Source: M3007 sp964484205 (GTDB taxonomy: Bacteria > Bacteroidota > Bacteroidia > Chitinophagales > Saprospiraceae). Taken from it: a stretch of DNA of 64,000 bases. Position numbers and translations under genes: made by a program. Numbering within the stretch: the stretch's first letter is position 1; each line of letters begins with the position of its first letter. Of this stretch, positions 1 to 9,058 are shown piece by piece. The stretch lies in contig CAZAEZ010000026.1 of the NCBI GenBank assembly GCA_964484205.1, positions 19,006-83,005 of the forward strand, given 5' to 3'. The notes under the pieces are model-generated. The model was not told where the DNA came from, did no database searches, and was given only the letters and a program-made list of their open reading frames with translations.

Positions 1-53
1 TCACTGCAAATGCAGCATCGCTGCAACCTATGCGCTAACGGACGACAAAAATG

Positions 54-101
54 CAATATCCCAATATCCCAATATCCCAATATCTCAATATCTCAATATC
101 G
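54..101. repeat. Tandem octamer repeat, six units (caatatcc-type)
   Basis: Six consecutive 8-bp units: three caatatcc, two caatatct and one caatatcg. The array overlaps the 3' end of the minus-strand metalloprotease gene, whose last codons and stop (85-87) are read from it. Related arrays lie at 26478-26503, inside the cobalamin riboswitch, and at 34438-34469, just after the amidohydrolase stop. The repeat pattern is seen directly; a mobile or slippage origin is inference. Confidence 0.9.
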
Positions 102-1620
102 AAAGGCTCTGCCGCACAATACCCGGCCGGCCGGTACAAACGAGATAATAAATCCCCGGCGCCCAGGCTTGGCTGGGAAGGTCTAGCGTTTCTTTTTGGC
201 CGGCAAACTGCCGTTCTCCACGCCACACCAATCGCCCGGCAGCGTTAAACACCTGACAATTCAAGGGTTCATTGACCCACTTTTCCGGCATTTCCACCAC
301 CAGGCTCTGGCCCGCAGCGAGCAAAGTTGGGTAGATCAGCCAACCGGCGTCGCCGGCAGCCGAAACGCTGCTAACGACCGGAGTGAATTTTACATTGGGC
401 GTAAAACTGGTGCAGGTGAAACTGGAATTAAACGGCCGGACCCGCCAGTAGTAGGATATGTTTGGCAAAAGCGCTGACGTATAGGCAAAGGTGTCGGTTA
501 CCACCAGATCCAGTTCTTTTACTCCGAAGGTACTGAGCCGCGAAACCTGTACTACATAGTGCGTGGCGCCGGGTGATGAAGTCCATTGCAATAAAGTCCC
601 GGAAGCAGGAACGTTATCGCTGGGCCCAGGTGTCAGCAATTCCGTTTGGCTGGTGAACGGACCGCCCTGCGCTTCGGCAGCCAGCCAGTTTGATTTGTCT
701 GTTTGCAGTTTCAGCCGCATGATTTGAATCTGGTCGGGAGAAAACCGGTTTTGGCAGGCATCGTTGGCGTATGACATAAACAAAGAACCGTCCGAAAAAA
801 ACGTAGCGCCGGTGGGGTCCTTTTGCTGGGTAGTGCTCATTCCAAGGCCATTACAATTCCAGCGATAACTGAGATAATCCGGTTTGGTGTCACAAATCCG
901 GTCGGCCGCTATGCCACAGTTGCTGCCGTCGAGGTATTCCACCAGGGCTGTGTCGAGTGGCGCCGGGACGATGGTATCGGGCGTACTGTGAAAGTGGGTA
1001 TAATCGTAGGTCAGGGTATCCGGCGTCGGGTCATTAAAATTGTACACTTTGTCTTCCCAACCGATGAACGGATGCGGAAGACTCAGGGCATGCCCCACCT
1101 CATGCGCCCAGGTATGGTCGTTTGGTCCCGCGCAGCCGTGCCCGATGGCCACACCGGCATAGGGCAGGTTATACCCGCAATTTCCCGCCGGATAGCTCAT
1201 AAAATATGCGTTGAGCGCATCCGGAACGTTATTTTGAAACATCATTTGAATACCCTGTACTACCGAGTCGTGTTGGTACCAGGCACTGTTATTGATCAGA
1301 TTCCAGTCATTTTTGAAATAAAAACGGATGCCGGTCGCAGCGTAATCTTCATTCAGCCGGCAAAATGCATCCAGCAAGCGGTCATTGGCAAAACGGCCTG
1401 AGCCGGTATTGGATCCAACCAAATGGATTTGAACACCCACATACAACGTATCGTCCGAATCTTCCGGGAAGTCCATTGGATTGTTCTGGTATTTTACCAG
1501 CCAGGGATCAAGTTTAGGCGCTGTGCCGCAGGGAAATAAATCGGCTTTCTGCGGCTCTTGCGCCTGCAGGCTGCATTGTGTTAACAAAAGCAGGAAAAAG
1601 GTGTAGTGTTTGAGTTGCAT
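85..1620 (-). CDS. Secreted M43-type zinc metalloprotease with T9SS type A C-terminus
   Basis: Predicted secreted zinc endopeptidase of the M43 (cytophagalysin/pappalysin-like) type, about 511 residues. The start chosen is the ATG at 1620 (another lies two codons upstream at 1626) because it opens directly onto a signal peptide, MQLKHYTFFLLLLTQCSLQAQ minus the last residue; the longer open frame upstream lacks one and overlaps the next gene. The zinc motif is HEVGHALSLPH (HExxHxxxxxH), with a downstream FMSYAND segment that can be the Met-turn. A fibronectin-like segment follows (YVVQVSR, YYWRVRPF). The last 80 or so residues look like a T9SS type A sorting domain (GRLVWRGE, APGIYYLVC). The final residues, ILRY, are encoded by the octamer array, so the tail has probably been altered by it. 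The gene is probably monocistronic, 52 nt after the DinB-like gene. Protease family is confident; substrate unknown. Confidence 0.88.
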   Translation of the reverse strand: MQLKHYTFFLLLLTQCSLQAQEPQKADLFPCGTAPKLDPWLVKYQNNPMDFPEDSDDTLYVGVQIHLVGSNTGSGRFANDRLLDAFCRLNEDYAATGIRFYFKNDWNLINNSAWYQHDSVVQGIQMMFQNNVPDALNAYFMSYPAGNCGYNLPYAGVAIGHGCAGPNDHTWAHEVGHALSLPHPFIGWEDKVYNFNDPTPDTLTYDYTHFHSTPDTIVPAPLDTALVEYLDGSNCGIAADRICDTKPDYLSYRWNCNGLGMSTTQQKDPTGATFFSDGSLFMSYANDACQNRFSPDQIQIMRLKLQTDKSNWLAAEAQGGPFTSQTELLTPGPSDNVPASGTLLQWTSSPGATHYVVQVSRLSTFGVKELDLVVTDTFAYTSALLPNISYYWRVRPFNSSFTCTSFTPNVKFTPVVSSVSAAGDAGWLIYPTLLAAGQSLVVEMPEKWVNEPLNCQVFNAAGRLVWRGERQFAGQKETLDLPSQAWAPGIYYLVCTGRPGIVRQSLSILRY

Positions 1621-1672
1621 AGTCATAATCTGTTCAATGAATACGGGTATAATTCGATTGGTGCAAGCCGGG

Positions 1673-2203
1673 CTAATAACCCAGGGTCCGGAATATTTGT
1701 TTTTGGTGCCGGCTAAAATGATTTTGAAAAAAACGCAGCATGCCCGGCCAGCCGAACCGGCCGGCAAATGGGTGCTTGTACACCGATTTGTCAACCAGGT
1801 CGTTGGGCAATTGTTCGAGAAAGGCCGTCCAATCCTCCCGGATTTTCAACCAGCGCGCCCGGGTATCGGCCAATGAGGTGAAACCCGGTAAACTTTGATC
1901 GCCAACGGCATCGGGGGCTTTAAACTTTATCGGTAATCGGAGGTACAGCGCAAGTATGTTGGACCGGACCCAGGAATCCGGGCCGGGCACTTCCAGTTTG
2001 GGTTGAAAACTCAGCTTTTTTTGGACGTACTTCAGGGAGAGTTCTTCAGTCAGGATCAGATGGTGGGCAGTTTGGATAGCCGACCAGCCGCCGTCCATTG
2101 CCGACATGTTCAGCACCGAGTCGTCCGAAGCCGCCAATTGCTCCAGCAGCGCTTCCACCTGCTTCTGGTACGCGGCGTTCCGGCGAAGTATTTTTGATTT
2201 CAT
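1673..2203 (-). CDS. DinB-like four-helix protein
   Basis: A 176-residue soluble protein that resembles the DinB/YfiT-like putative metal-dependent hydrolase superfamily. Helical segments carry spaced histidines (WSAIQTAHHLILTEE near residue 40; FFQNHFSRHQKQ near 160), matching the usual three-His site of this fold. The start is an ATG. The stop is about 50 nt before the metalloprotease start on the same strand, so the two could share a transcript, although their functions are not obviously linked. Known DinB-fold proteins include bacillithiol/mycothiol S-transferases and many uncharacterised proteins; no specific reaction can be assigned. A second DinB-like gene of similar size lies at 26622-27173. 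Confidence 0.75.
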   Translation of the reverse strand: MKSKILRRNAAYQKQVEALLEQLAASDDSVLNMSAMDGGWSAIQTAHHLILTEELSLKYVQKKLSFQPKLEVPGPDSWVRSNILALYLRLPIKFKAPDAVGDQSLPGFTSLADTRARWLKIREDWTAFLEQLPNDLVDKSVYKHPFAGRFGWPGMLRFFQNHFSRHQKQIFRTLGY

Positions 2204-2308
2204 ATTGCTTGGCGGGTGTCGGAGTTCCTTGCCCGAATATTTTTAAAAAGGCCTTAAAAGTCCGTCCTTTGTTACAAACAAAAAACTTTTTTACCCAAAT
2301 TTGCCCTA

Positions 2309-3601
2309 ATGTGTATGCTCGAAAGAAGAAAGACAACCGAATTCTTCCGTGGTGTGGGCTTGTTTTTATTGCTGACCATGCCGGTTTTCCAGCTGGCTGC
2401 GCAAAAAAAACTGGCGGCCAGGCTGCCCGATGTGTCGTCCGGTTCGCCCACGGCCAGTTACCTGGAAGTAGAAGCGCAAAGTGGCGACAATGTGCCGGCA
2501 TTGCTGGAGCGCTACAGCCTGGATGGTTACGACTGCAACATCACGGCCTTTTTTGATATCAATAAATTGGAAGAAGACTACCGCCTTAAAGCCGAGGCTA
2601 CGTATAAAATTCCGGTTTTGGTCGTGCAATACAATGGCAAAACCATCCGATCGACCCTCGGCCTCGACGATTGGGGAACCGCCATCCGCATCGACCAGTA
2701 CAACAAAAACCTGCAAGCCGCCGGACTGCGGAGCCGGAGTTTTATCGACGACAAGGAACTCTGGGTGCCCCTCCATGAACTGAATTGCCCGGCCGAAGGG
2801 GAACTTGCCGAAGCCGTTAAGGCCAACAGCAAAGCCCGGGCTTCCGTGCCGGAAGAATCCTCCGCGTCGAAAGGCAACCGCGTTTTCCCGATTTTTGGAA
2901 AAAAATATGAAAAAACACCGCTGGCGAGCCAGAAACTCAAAGGCAAGGTGTTTTACATTATCAGCGGCCACGGCGGCCCGGACGTGGGCGCCTCGGGCAA
3001 ACGCGGCGGCCATACGCTCTGTGAGGACGAATACGCCTACGATGTCGCGTTGCGGCTGGTGCGACTGCTGGTCAGTCATGGCGCCACGGCCTACATGATC
3101 GTTCGCGACGAGAACGACGGTATTCGCGACGAGGCATACCTGGACTGTGACAAAGATGAGACCGTGTGGGGCGATCAGAAAATCCCGCTGGATCAAAAAG
3201 AGCGTCTGAAGCAACGCACCGACCTGATCAACAAACTGACAGCCCAGTACCTGAAAGCCAATGTGCAGGATCAGACAATCATCGAGATCCATGTCGATTC
3301 AAGGCACCGCAAACAGGAGATCGATGTGTTTTTTTATTACCGGCCGGAAAGCGAAGCCAGCAAAGAACTGGCCTTGCAAATGCACAAAACCTTCCTGCAG
3401 AAATATGCCCGGGTGCGTTCCCAGAAAAATTACAACGGTACGGTATCGTCGCGCGGGCTGTTTACCCTGCGCGAAACCACCACGCCGGTGGCCGTTTATA
3501 TCGAATTGGGAAATATCCGGAACAGTTGGGATCAGCAGCGCGTGGTACTTGCCAACAACCGGCAGGCCCTGGCCAACTGGCTGTTTGAGGCGCTGAAATG
3601 A
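2309..3601 (+). CDS. N-acetylmuramoyl-L-alanine amidase (Amidase_3)
   Basis: A 430-residue exported cell-wall amidase that would cleave the MurNAc-L-Ala bond of peptidoglycan in the periplasm. Residues 1-31 form a signal peptide (hydrophobic GVGLFLLLTMPVFQLAAQ). Residues of about 50-120 resemble a divergent LysM module (SGDNVPALLERY, then KIPVLV). The catalytic Amidase_3 domain occupies about 215-430, with the expected zinc and catalytic residues: His in SGHGG, Glu in LCEDEY, His in IEIHVDS and Glu in VYIELGN. A second start lies two codons inside (ATG at 2315). The stop is separated by one base from the convergent gldC stop. The family call is firm; the LysM assignment is tentative. Confidence 0.92.
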   Translation: MCMLERRKTTEFFRGVGLFLLLTMPVFQLAAQKKLAARLPDVSSGSPTASYLEVEAQSGDNVPALLERYSLDGYDCNITAFFDINKLEEDYRLKAEATYKIPVLVVQYNGKTIRSTLGLDDWGTAIRIDQYNKNLQAAGLRSRSFIDDKELWVPLHELNCPAEGELAEAVKANSKARASVPEESSASKGNRVFPIFGKKYEKTPLASQKLKGKVFYIISGHGGPDVGASGKRGGHTLCEDEYAYDVALRLVRLLVSHGATAYMIVRDENDGIRDEAYLDCDKDETVWGDQKIPLDQKERLKQRTDLINKLTAQYLKANVQDQTIIEIHVDSRHRKQEIDVFFYYRPESEASKELALQMHKTFLQKYARVRSQKNYNGTVSSRGLFTLRETTTPVAVYIELGNIRNSWDQQRVVLANNRQALANWLFEALK

Positions 3602-3602
3602 A

Positions 3603-3962
3603 TCAACTGCCCTTCGGAACGACCTCCGTTTTTTCGCCAAAATAATGGGCAAACTTGGCCATTTCCTCCGCCAGATCCTTGTTTTGCGTAGCGCGCAAAT
3701 AGGTTTGGCTCAGCGAACGGAGTGTTTGGTAAAAAAAACGGTCCATCTCCTGCACCTGCATTTCCTTGGTCCACAGATCAATGCGCAACGTATCGCGGTG
3801 CGCTTTGTCAAACAGGGCAACGGCCATAGCCTTACATTCTTCCATTTGGCCATCCGGGTGCATATCACTTGCCGCCCACTCGATTTTTACCGGCACCCGG
3901 TCTTTGTCCAAACCCACCTGGATGGTGATCGCACTCGTATTGACTACTTCATTCGCTTCCAT
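3603..3962 (-). CDS. gldC: Gliding motility protein GldC
   Basis: A 119-residue soluble protein that matches the GldC family closely. The hallmark stretch is LRIDLWTKEMQVQEMDRFFY, followed by helices ending in MAKFAHYFGEK. In Flavobacterium johnsoniae, GldC is a small gliding accessory protein that supports T9SS-powered motility; it was described as non-essential but stimulatory. Start is an ATG. A TAnnTTTG-type -7 box (TACTTTTG on the minus strand, 3995-4002) lies upstream, though I do not see a good TTG partner. gldB often neighbours gldC in other genomes but is absent here. The presence of gldC, with seven recognisable T9SS cargo proteins nearby, is the best evidence that the host glides. 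Confidence 0.9.
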   Translation of the reverse strand: MEANEVVNTSAITIQVGLDKDRVPVKIEWAASDMHPDGQMEECKAMAVALFDKAHRDTLRIDLWTKEMQVQEMDRFFYQTLRSLSQTYLRATQNKDLAEEMAKFAHYFGEKTEVVPKGS

Positions 3963-4036
3963 ATTTCAAAATAATTGTTTCAAAAATTGACCCGCAAAAG
4001 TAATCCAAAAAGCCTGAAGCGCCTATTTTTACCCCC

Positions 4037-6727
4037 ATGCCAACACTGCATGTCGGACTTGATTTTGACAACCTCGTTTACACTGCGCGCGACACCGAAC
4101 TGACCGGAGCCTTGCATGCCGGGCCGAAGAAGCTGCTGCACTGGCTGGAATCCCAACTTGGATTGAGCGGCGCACCCGAGAACACCGAATACCTCCGCAT
4201 TGAGTTGTACCGCCAGGCCCTGCTCCAATGGGCCGAAACGGCAACCGCGCCCTGTTTTTTCGAAGAATCATTCCAGGCCGACCGTTTTGCCACAGCTGCC
4301 GCGTTGTTGAACTGGCGCGACGACCTGCTGTTGGCCGGCTGGGATTTTAAACCGGAAAGCGGTTGCCCGGCCCGACTTGCCGATCTGGCCGGTGTGGAGT
4401 CTGTTTTTTTGAAAAAAATAAACAACCCCGAACTTGAAGGCGGAGCCTGCGGGTTTGCCGACCGCTGTGCCCGCGTGTTCGACTGGCTCCCGCTCCGGCG
4501 GCTGCCTGTTGAAAAAATTATTTTATACGAGCCCCTGGAATTACTTCCGCCTTTCGTGCGCAGGCTGGTAGCCCTGTTTCAGATGCAACAAATCGCCATT
4601 GAAACAGTGGCACACCAGGGGCTGGCCACCAACCCGAATTCCGATCTTGCCTGGCTGCAAGGGCACCTGAGCGGCCGCCATTCGGGCAAAAAAACGGCAT
4701 CCAACGATGGCTCGTTGCTGGTGCTGACCGCTCGCAGGGATAGCGACGCAGCGGTTTTTCTGGCCCAGTGGCTGGCCAAACACCCGGATCGGCAGCCCGT
4801 TTTTCTGATTCCCGAACTCAACCGGGTGCTCGAGCAATCCCTGATCCTGGAAGGTTTTCCTGCCCTGGGTGTCTTGTCGGCATCGCTGGCCCGCCCATCC
4901 TTGCAAGTGCTGAAACTCGCACCGGCATTTTTGTGGGAACCGGTGGATGTGTTCAAGATCATGGAGTTTGTCACCTTGCCCCTGAAACCGCTCGACGACG
5001 GGCTTGCGCTGGAGATCGCCCGGGTGCTGGCCCAAAAACCGGGTTTGTTCAGCGACACCTGGTTTGCTGCCGTGCTGGGCTACCTCGACCGGGAGCAAAC
5101 GGCCGATTCGGTGCGCGAGCAATACGAATTTTGGTTTTCCCGCCGGCGCTACCGTGCGGATGCCCAGGCGCCCAAACGCGATGTGATCGAACTTTACGCG
5201 TACCTCCACCGCTGGGCCCTGGAGTTGTTTGAAAAAACAGAAAACACCAGCCTCCTGGTGCTGGCCGAACAGGCGCGGCGTATCCGGGAACTACTGGAAG
5301 CCTTGCCCGAAGAGCGCCTGGGCTTCCTTGAACTGGAGCGCATTGTGCGTACGATTTACGAGCCTGCGCCTGTCCAGCTGATGCCGGCAGAGACCGGCCA
5401 TTTTGAGTACGTCCACCAGCCCGGGGCTCTGGCTGCGCCGGCCGATATGCTGGTGTGGTGGAACTGCCTGTTCGACGGCGCCGTGGCTGCGCCCGACCGC
5501 TGGCACCGGCAGGAACGCGATTGGCTGGCGGCCCGCGGTGTGCAACCGGATGACCCGCACCTGGAAGGCCGCCGCAAGTTGCTGCTTGCGCATCGGCCGG
5601 TTTTGCAGGCCGCGGAACGCCTGGTTTTGGTGGTACCCGAACAAGCCGGTGGCGCACCGGTTTTGCCCAGCTTGTTGTTGAGCGACATTGAGGTTGTTTT
5701 TGAAAACCACGACAGCTTTTGTTTTTGCATCGACGAACCGGATGCCCTGAGCCGGTTGGAGCAGGCGCCCGAGCCAATTTCGCTGGAGTGCCGTCCGGCG
5801 GTTCGCCCTCGGCCGCAATTGATCATACCGGCTGCGGAGCGTTTGCCGGAAAGCGCCTATGAAACGCCGACCAACCTGGACCGGTTGTTTTACTATCCGC
5901 ATCGCTGGTTTTTCCGGCAAAAATTGCGGTTTTTCCCGGCCGGCCTGTTGGAAGTCACCCGCGACCAAACCCTGCTGGGCAACCTGGCGCACCGTTTTTT
6001 TGAATTGTTTTTGGAGGAAAAAGATTGCCTGGCGTGGGACAAAAACCACTTGTTTGCCTGGCTGGATCAAAAGGCCGGAACGTTGCTTGAACGGGAAGGC
6101 GCGACCCTGTTGTTGTACGGCCGCGAACCGGAGCGCAACCAGTTTTTAAACCGGGTAAAACAGGCCGCCTGGAGTTTGTTGACGCTGATTCGCGCCAATG
6201 GCTGGTCGGTGTTTGGCACCGAGGTGGTGTTGGAAGGTGAAATCGGCGGTTGTCCGGTGAAGGGGAAAGCCGACCTGGTGCTGCATCGGAATGGGGAAGA
6301 GCGCGCTATCGTCGACCTGAAATGGAGTGGTGCGCGCCGGCGAAAAGAAATGATCCAAAACGGGGAAGACCTGCAACTCGTGTTGTACGCCAAACTGCTG
6401 GACCCACCCGATCAATGGGCGCATACCGCCTATTTTATCCTGGATGACGGGAAAATGATCGCCCGGAACAAAGATGCGTTCACCGATGCCGTGGCGGCGC
6501 CAGGCATTTGGGAAAACCATGTGGACGCCTGCGAGGCGATTTTTGCCCGTATGGAACGCACCTTCGCCTGGCGCCTGGAGCAAGTTCAAAAAGGTTTGGT
6601 GGAAATCCGGACCGCCCGAACGGCGTCGGAACTGGAATCGTTGTACGGCGCCGAAATGCTTGAATTGCTCGAAATGAAAACCGAAGATGCGTGGTGGGAT
6701 GAGTACAGGACCTTGCTGGGCAGTTGA
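4037..6727 (+). CDS. AddB/RexB-like protein with PD-(D/E)XK nuclease domain
   Basis: An 896-residue protein of the AddB-like type found in Bacteroidota: a long, degenerate helicase-like N-terminal part and a RecB-family nuclease domain at the C-terminus. Visible nuclease residues are His in GNLAHRFFE, Asp746 in GKADLVL, and the D-x-K pair Asp760/Lys762 in VDLKW. In AddAB this subunit works with the UvrD-like AddA helicase-nuclease to process double-strand breaks for RecA. No AddA gene lies in the window, and the flanking genes are unrelated, so the partner must be elsewhere. I did not find a clear Walker A motif, as expected for AddB of Bacteroidota. Overlapping antisense open frames are composition shadows. 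Confidence 0.82.
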   Translation: MPTLHVGLDFDNLVYTARDTELTGALHAGPKKLLHWLESQLGLSGAPENTEYLRIELYRQALLQWAETATAPCFFEESFQADRFATAAALLNWRDDLLLAGWDFKPESGCPARLADLAGVESVFLKKINNPELEGGACGFADRCARVFDWLPLRRLPVEKIILYEPLELLPPFVRRLVALFQMQQIAIETVAHQGLATNPNSDLAWLQGHLSGRHSGKKTASNDGSLLVLTARRDSDAAVFLAQWLAKHPDRQPVFLIPELNRVLEQSLILEGFPALGVLSASLARPSLQVLKLAPAFLWEPVDVFKIMEFVTLPLKPLDDGLALEIARVLAQKPGLFSDTWFAAVLGYLDREQTADSVREQYEFWFSRRRYRADAQAPKRDVIELYAYLHRWALELFEKTENTSLLVLAEQARRIRELLEALPEERLGFLELERIVRTIYEPAPVQLMPAETGHFEYVHQPGALAAPADMLVWWNCLFDGAVAAPDRWHRQERDWLAARGVQPDDPHLEGRRKLLLAHRPVLQAAERLVLVVPEQAGGAPVLPSLLLSDIEVVFENHDSFCFCIDEPDALSRLEQAPEPISLECRPAVRPRPQLIIPAAERLPESAYETPTNLDRLFYYPHRWFFRQKLRFFPAGLLEVTRDQTLLGNLAHRFFELFLEEKDCLAWDKNHLFAWLDQKAGTLLEREGATLLLYGREPERNQFLNRVKQAAWSLLTLIRANGWSVFGTEVVLEGEIGGCPVKGKADLVLHRNGEERAIVDLKWSGARRRKEMIQNGEDLQLVLYAKLLDPPDQWAHTAYFILDDGKMIARNKDAFTDAVAAPGIWENHVDACEAIFARMERTFAWRLEQVQKGLVEIRTARTASELESLYGAEMLELLEMKTEDAWWDEYRTLLGS

Positions 6728-6731
6728 ACAA

Positions 6732-7049
6732 TTACTCCGCGTCCGGCGCCAACCGAACCACCAGCCCGTCCAGTTCATCGACCAGCCGAATCTGACAGCT
6801 CAGCCGGCTGTTTTCCTGCACAAAAAATGCCTGGTCGAGCATGTCCAGTTCGGCATCCGATTGCTCCGGCAAATTGTGGTCCGACTCCACGTACACGTGG
6901 CAGGAAGCGCACAAAGCCATGCCGCCGCAAGTGCCTTTTACCGGCAAGTCGTAACTTTTACATACCTCCATCAGGTTCAACGCCATATCCGTAGGCGCTT
7001 CACACAGGTGATTCTGGTTATTGCGGTCAATAATCGTGATCGAGATCAT
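6732..7049 (-). CDS. 2Fe-2S ferredoxin (adrenodoxin type)
   Basis: A 105-residue cytosolic electron carrier. The cluster ligands are clear: C-x5-C-x2-C in GTCGGMALCASC and a fourth cysteine in SRLSCQI, the vertebrate/bacterial adrenodoxin spacing. The ATG at 7049 is preferred over an in-frame TTG three codons upstream. It is followed on the same strand, upstream, by the ferredoxin-NADP reductase gene with a 38-nt gap, which suggests a two-gene unit in which the reductase reduces this ferredoxin. A TAnnTTTG-like box (TAAGTTTG, minus strand, 7056-7063) lies almost on top of the start, so an internal, nearly leaderless transcript is possible but unproven. Electron acceptor unknown. Confidence 0.92.
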   Translation of the reverse strand: MISITIIDRNNQNHLCEAPTDMALNLMEVCKSYDLPVKGTCGGMALCASCHVYVESDHNLPEQSDAELDMLDQAFFVQENSRLSCQIRLVDELDGLVVRLAPDAE

Positions 7050-7087
7050 GCAGGGCAAACTTAAAACAAATAGGAAGCTTCAGAAAT

Positions 7088-8119
7088 TCAGGATACCGGC
7101 GTGCTCATGCCTTCGATGCCGGTAACGGTGGTGTATTTGAAGGACAATTTTTTACCGGGATTTACAATATTGAATGCCGCCTGGCAGGCCAGCGTGGCTT
7201 CGTGGAAACCGCAAAGGATCAGTTTCAACTTACCCTCGTAGGTGTTGATGTCGCCAATGGCAAAAATCCCGGGCACATTGGTGCTGTAATCAAGTGTATT
7301 CACGGTGATTGCGCCGCTGTCCATGCCCAGTCCCCATTCAGCGATTGGGCCAAGTTTGGGCGTAAGCCCGAAAAGGGGTAAAAAGTAATCGGCATCCAGT
7401 GCTATTTTCCCTTCGGTATCGTGTTCCACAACAACGCCGGAAAGCCGTTGGTCACCTTCGAGCCCGACAACCTGTGCATTGGTGATCAGTTTGATTTTTC
7501 CGTTTTGGGCCAGGTGCTGCACTTTTTCGACGGAGTCGAGCGCCCCGCGAAATTGCGAGCGCCGGTGGATCAGGGTCAGTTCGCGCACTTCATTGGCGAG
7601 GTAGATCGTCCAGTCCAGGGCCGAATCGCCGCCGCCGGCAATCACGATACGCTGGTTTCTGAAATCTTCCGGGTTGCGGACGAAGTATTCCACGCCTTTG
7701 CCTTCGAAACGGTCGATGTGGTCGATAGGCGGTTTGCGCGGCTCGAAACAACCCAACCCGCCGGCAATAAAAATAACGGGCGCCACATGCACCCGGCCTT
7801 TATCGGTGGTGACTTTCCAACGGCCGTCCTGTTGTTTTTCAACAGAGTCGGCGCGTTCGCCGAGGGTGAAGCCGGGCTGAAACGGTTCGATTTGCCGGAG
7901 CAGGTTTTTCACCAGGTCGGAAGCGAGGATGCTCGGACAACCGGGGATATCGTAGATCGGTTTTTTCGGATAAATTTCAGTGAGCTGGCCGCCGGGTTGC
8001 GACAGCACGTCAATCAGATGGCAGCGCATTTTAAGCAACCCGGCTTCAAAAACGGCGAACAAGCCGACCGGGCCTGCGCCGATGATCAGGATGTCCGTTT
8101 CAATGAATTTCTGATCCAT
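7088..8119 (-). CDS. Ferredoxin-NADP(+) reductase, thioredoxin-reductase-like
   Basis: A 343-residue FAD/NAD(P)-binding flavoprotein of the YumC-type FNR class. Two dinucleotide-binding motifs are visible: IIGAGPVGLF near the N-terminus for FAD and IAGGGDSALDW in the middle for NADPH, followed by HRR, typical of NADPH preference. The redox CxxC of thioredoxin reductase is absent, which separates FNR from TrxR. The C-terminal FAIGDINTYEGK segment is typical of the family. The start at 8119 (MDQKFIETD) fits the family better than the ATG eight codons upstream (8143). It sits directly upstream of the 2Fe-2S ferredoxin on the same strand, the probable partner. Confidence 0.92.
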   Translation of the reverse strand: MDQKFIETDILIIGAGPVGLFAVFEAGLLKMRCHLIDVLSQPGGQLTEIYPKKPIYDIPGCPSILASDLVKNLLRQIEPFQPGFTLGERADSVEKQQDGRWKVTTDKGRVHVAPVIFIAGGLGCFEPRKPPIDHIDRFEGKGVEYFVRNPEDFRNQRIVIAGGGDSALDWTIYLANEVRELTLIHRRSQFRGALDSVEKVQHLAQNGKIKLITNAQVVGLEGDQRLSGVVVEHDTEGKIALDADYFLPLFGLTPKLGPIAEWGLGMDSGAITVNTLDYSTNVPGIFAIGDINTYEGKLKLILCGFHEATLACQAAFNIVNPGKKLSFKYTTVTGIEGMSTPVS

Positions 8120-8275
8120 GGAATGTTGAAAGGAGGCAATCATGTTGTGCTAAACAAAAAAGTACGGGCGTGGTTGGCCGGCTGTTTTGTTTGAAAATTT
8201 GGAAATAGCCGGGCAAAGTTCAACAGACAAATAAAAAATCGGGCGGAAGCAAATTCTGCTCCCTGATGATGTTGA

Positions 8276-9058
8276 TCATAGGCCTTTAAAATCTGCTTTG
8301 CGCTTTTCAACAAAAGCCGCGGCGCCTTCGCGAAAATCGTCGGTCGCGCAACAATCGCCAAAGGCATCAATTTCTTTGGCAAAACCGTCGGTGCCGGGTT
8401 CAAAAAATGCGTTGACGCATTCAATGACTTTAGCCACAGCCACCGGCGCTTTCGCGGCAATTTTTTCAATAAATTCCGTTGCTTTTGCCACTTCTTCGCC
8501 GGCCGGAACCACGGCATTTACGAGGCCGAGTTGAAGCGCCTCCGCAGCGCCGATCATATCGGCGGTCATCAGCAATTCGAGTGCTTTTCCTTTTCCAAGG
8601 TACTGGATCATGCGCTGGGTGCCGCCGTACCCCGGTATGAGGCCGAGGTTGACTTCCGGTTGGCCAAACCGCGCTTTTTCACCGGCCACGCGCAGGTGGC
8701 AGGCCATGGCCAACTCGCAGCCGCCGCCGAGCGCGAAGCCGTTAACAGCGGCAACAACCGGACGGTGAAAGCGCTCGATCAGAAAAAAAACATCCTGGCC
8801 GCGTTGGGCAAAAGCCTTGCCCTGATCGGCATCCAGTTGGCTGAATTCGGTGATGTCGGCGCCGGCAACAAAGGCTTTTTCCCCGGCGCCGGTCAGGACA
8901 ACACCTTTCAGTCCGGCGATTTTCAAACCGGCATCGCTGAAAAAATGCTGCAATTCCGACATGGTGGCGGCGTTGAGCGCATTCAGGGCTTTTTCCCGGT
9001 TGATGGTGATCACGGCAATGCCGTTTTGCAGGTCGATATTTAGAATTTCGTAGTGCAT
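8276..9058 (-). CDS. Enoyl-CoA hydratase/isomerase (crotonase family)
   Basis: A 260-residue crotonase-fold enzyme. It carries the oxyanion-hole and catalytic regions: AGADITEFSQLD, ALGGGCELAMACHLRVA (first Glu) and FGQPEVNLGLIPGYGGTQR (second Glu), so hydration of 2-enoyl-CoA is likely, in fatty acid or amino-acid degradation. Its ATG overlaps the stop of the upstream acyltransferase gene in a TAATG arrangement at 9056-9060, indicating translational coupling. Length is typical of the family. The exact substrate chain length cannot be read from sequence. Confidence 0.93.
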   Translation of the reverse strand: MHYEILNIDLQNGIAVITINREKALNALNAATMSELQHFFSDAGLKIAGLKGVVLTGAGEKAFVAGADITEFSQLDADQGKAFAQRGQDVFFLIERFHRPVVAAVNGFALGGGCELAMACHLRVAGEKARFGQPEVNLGLIPGYGGTQRMIQYLGKGKALELLMTADMIGAAEALQLGLVNAVVPAGEEVAKATEFIEKIAAKAPVAVAKVIECVNAFFEPGTDGFAKEIDAFGDCCATDDFREGAAAFVEKRKADFKGL

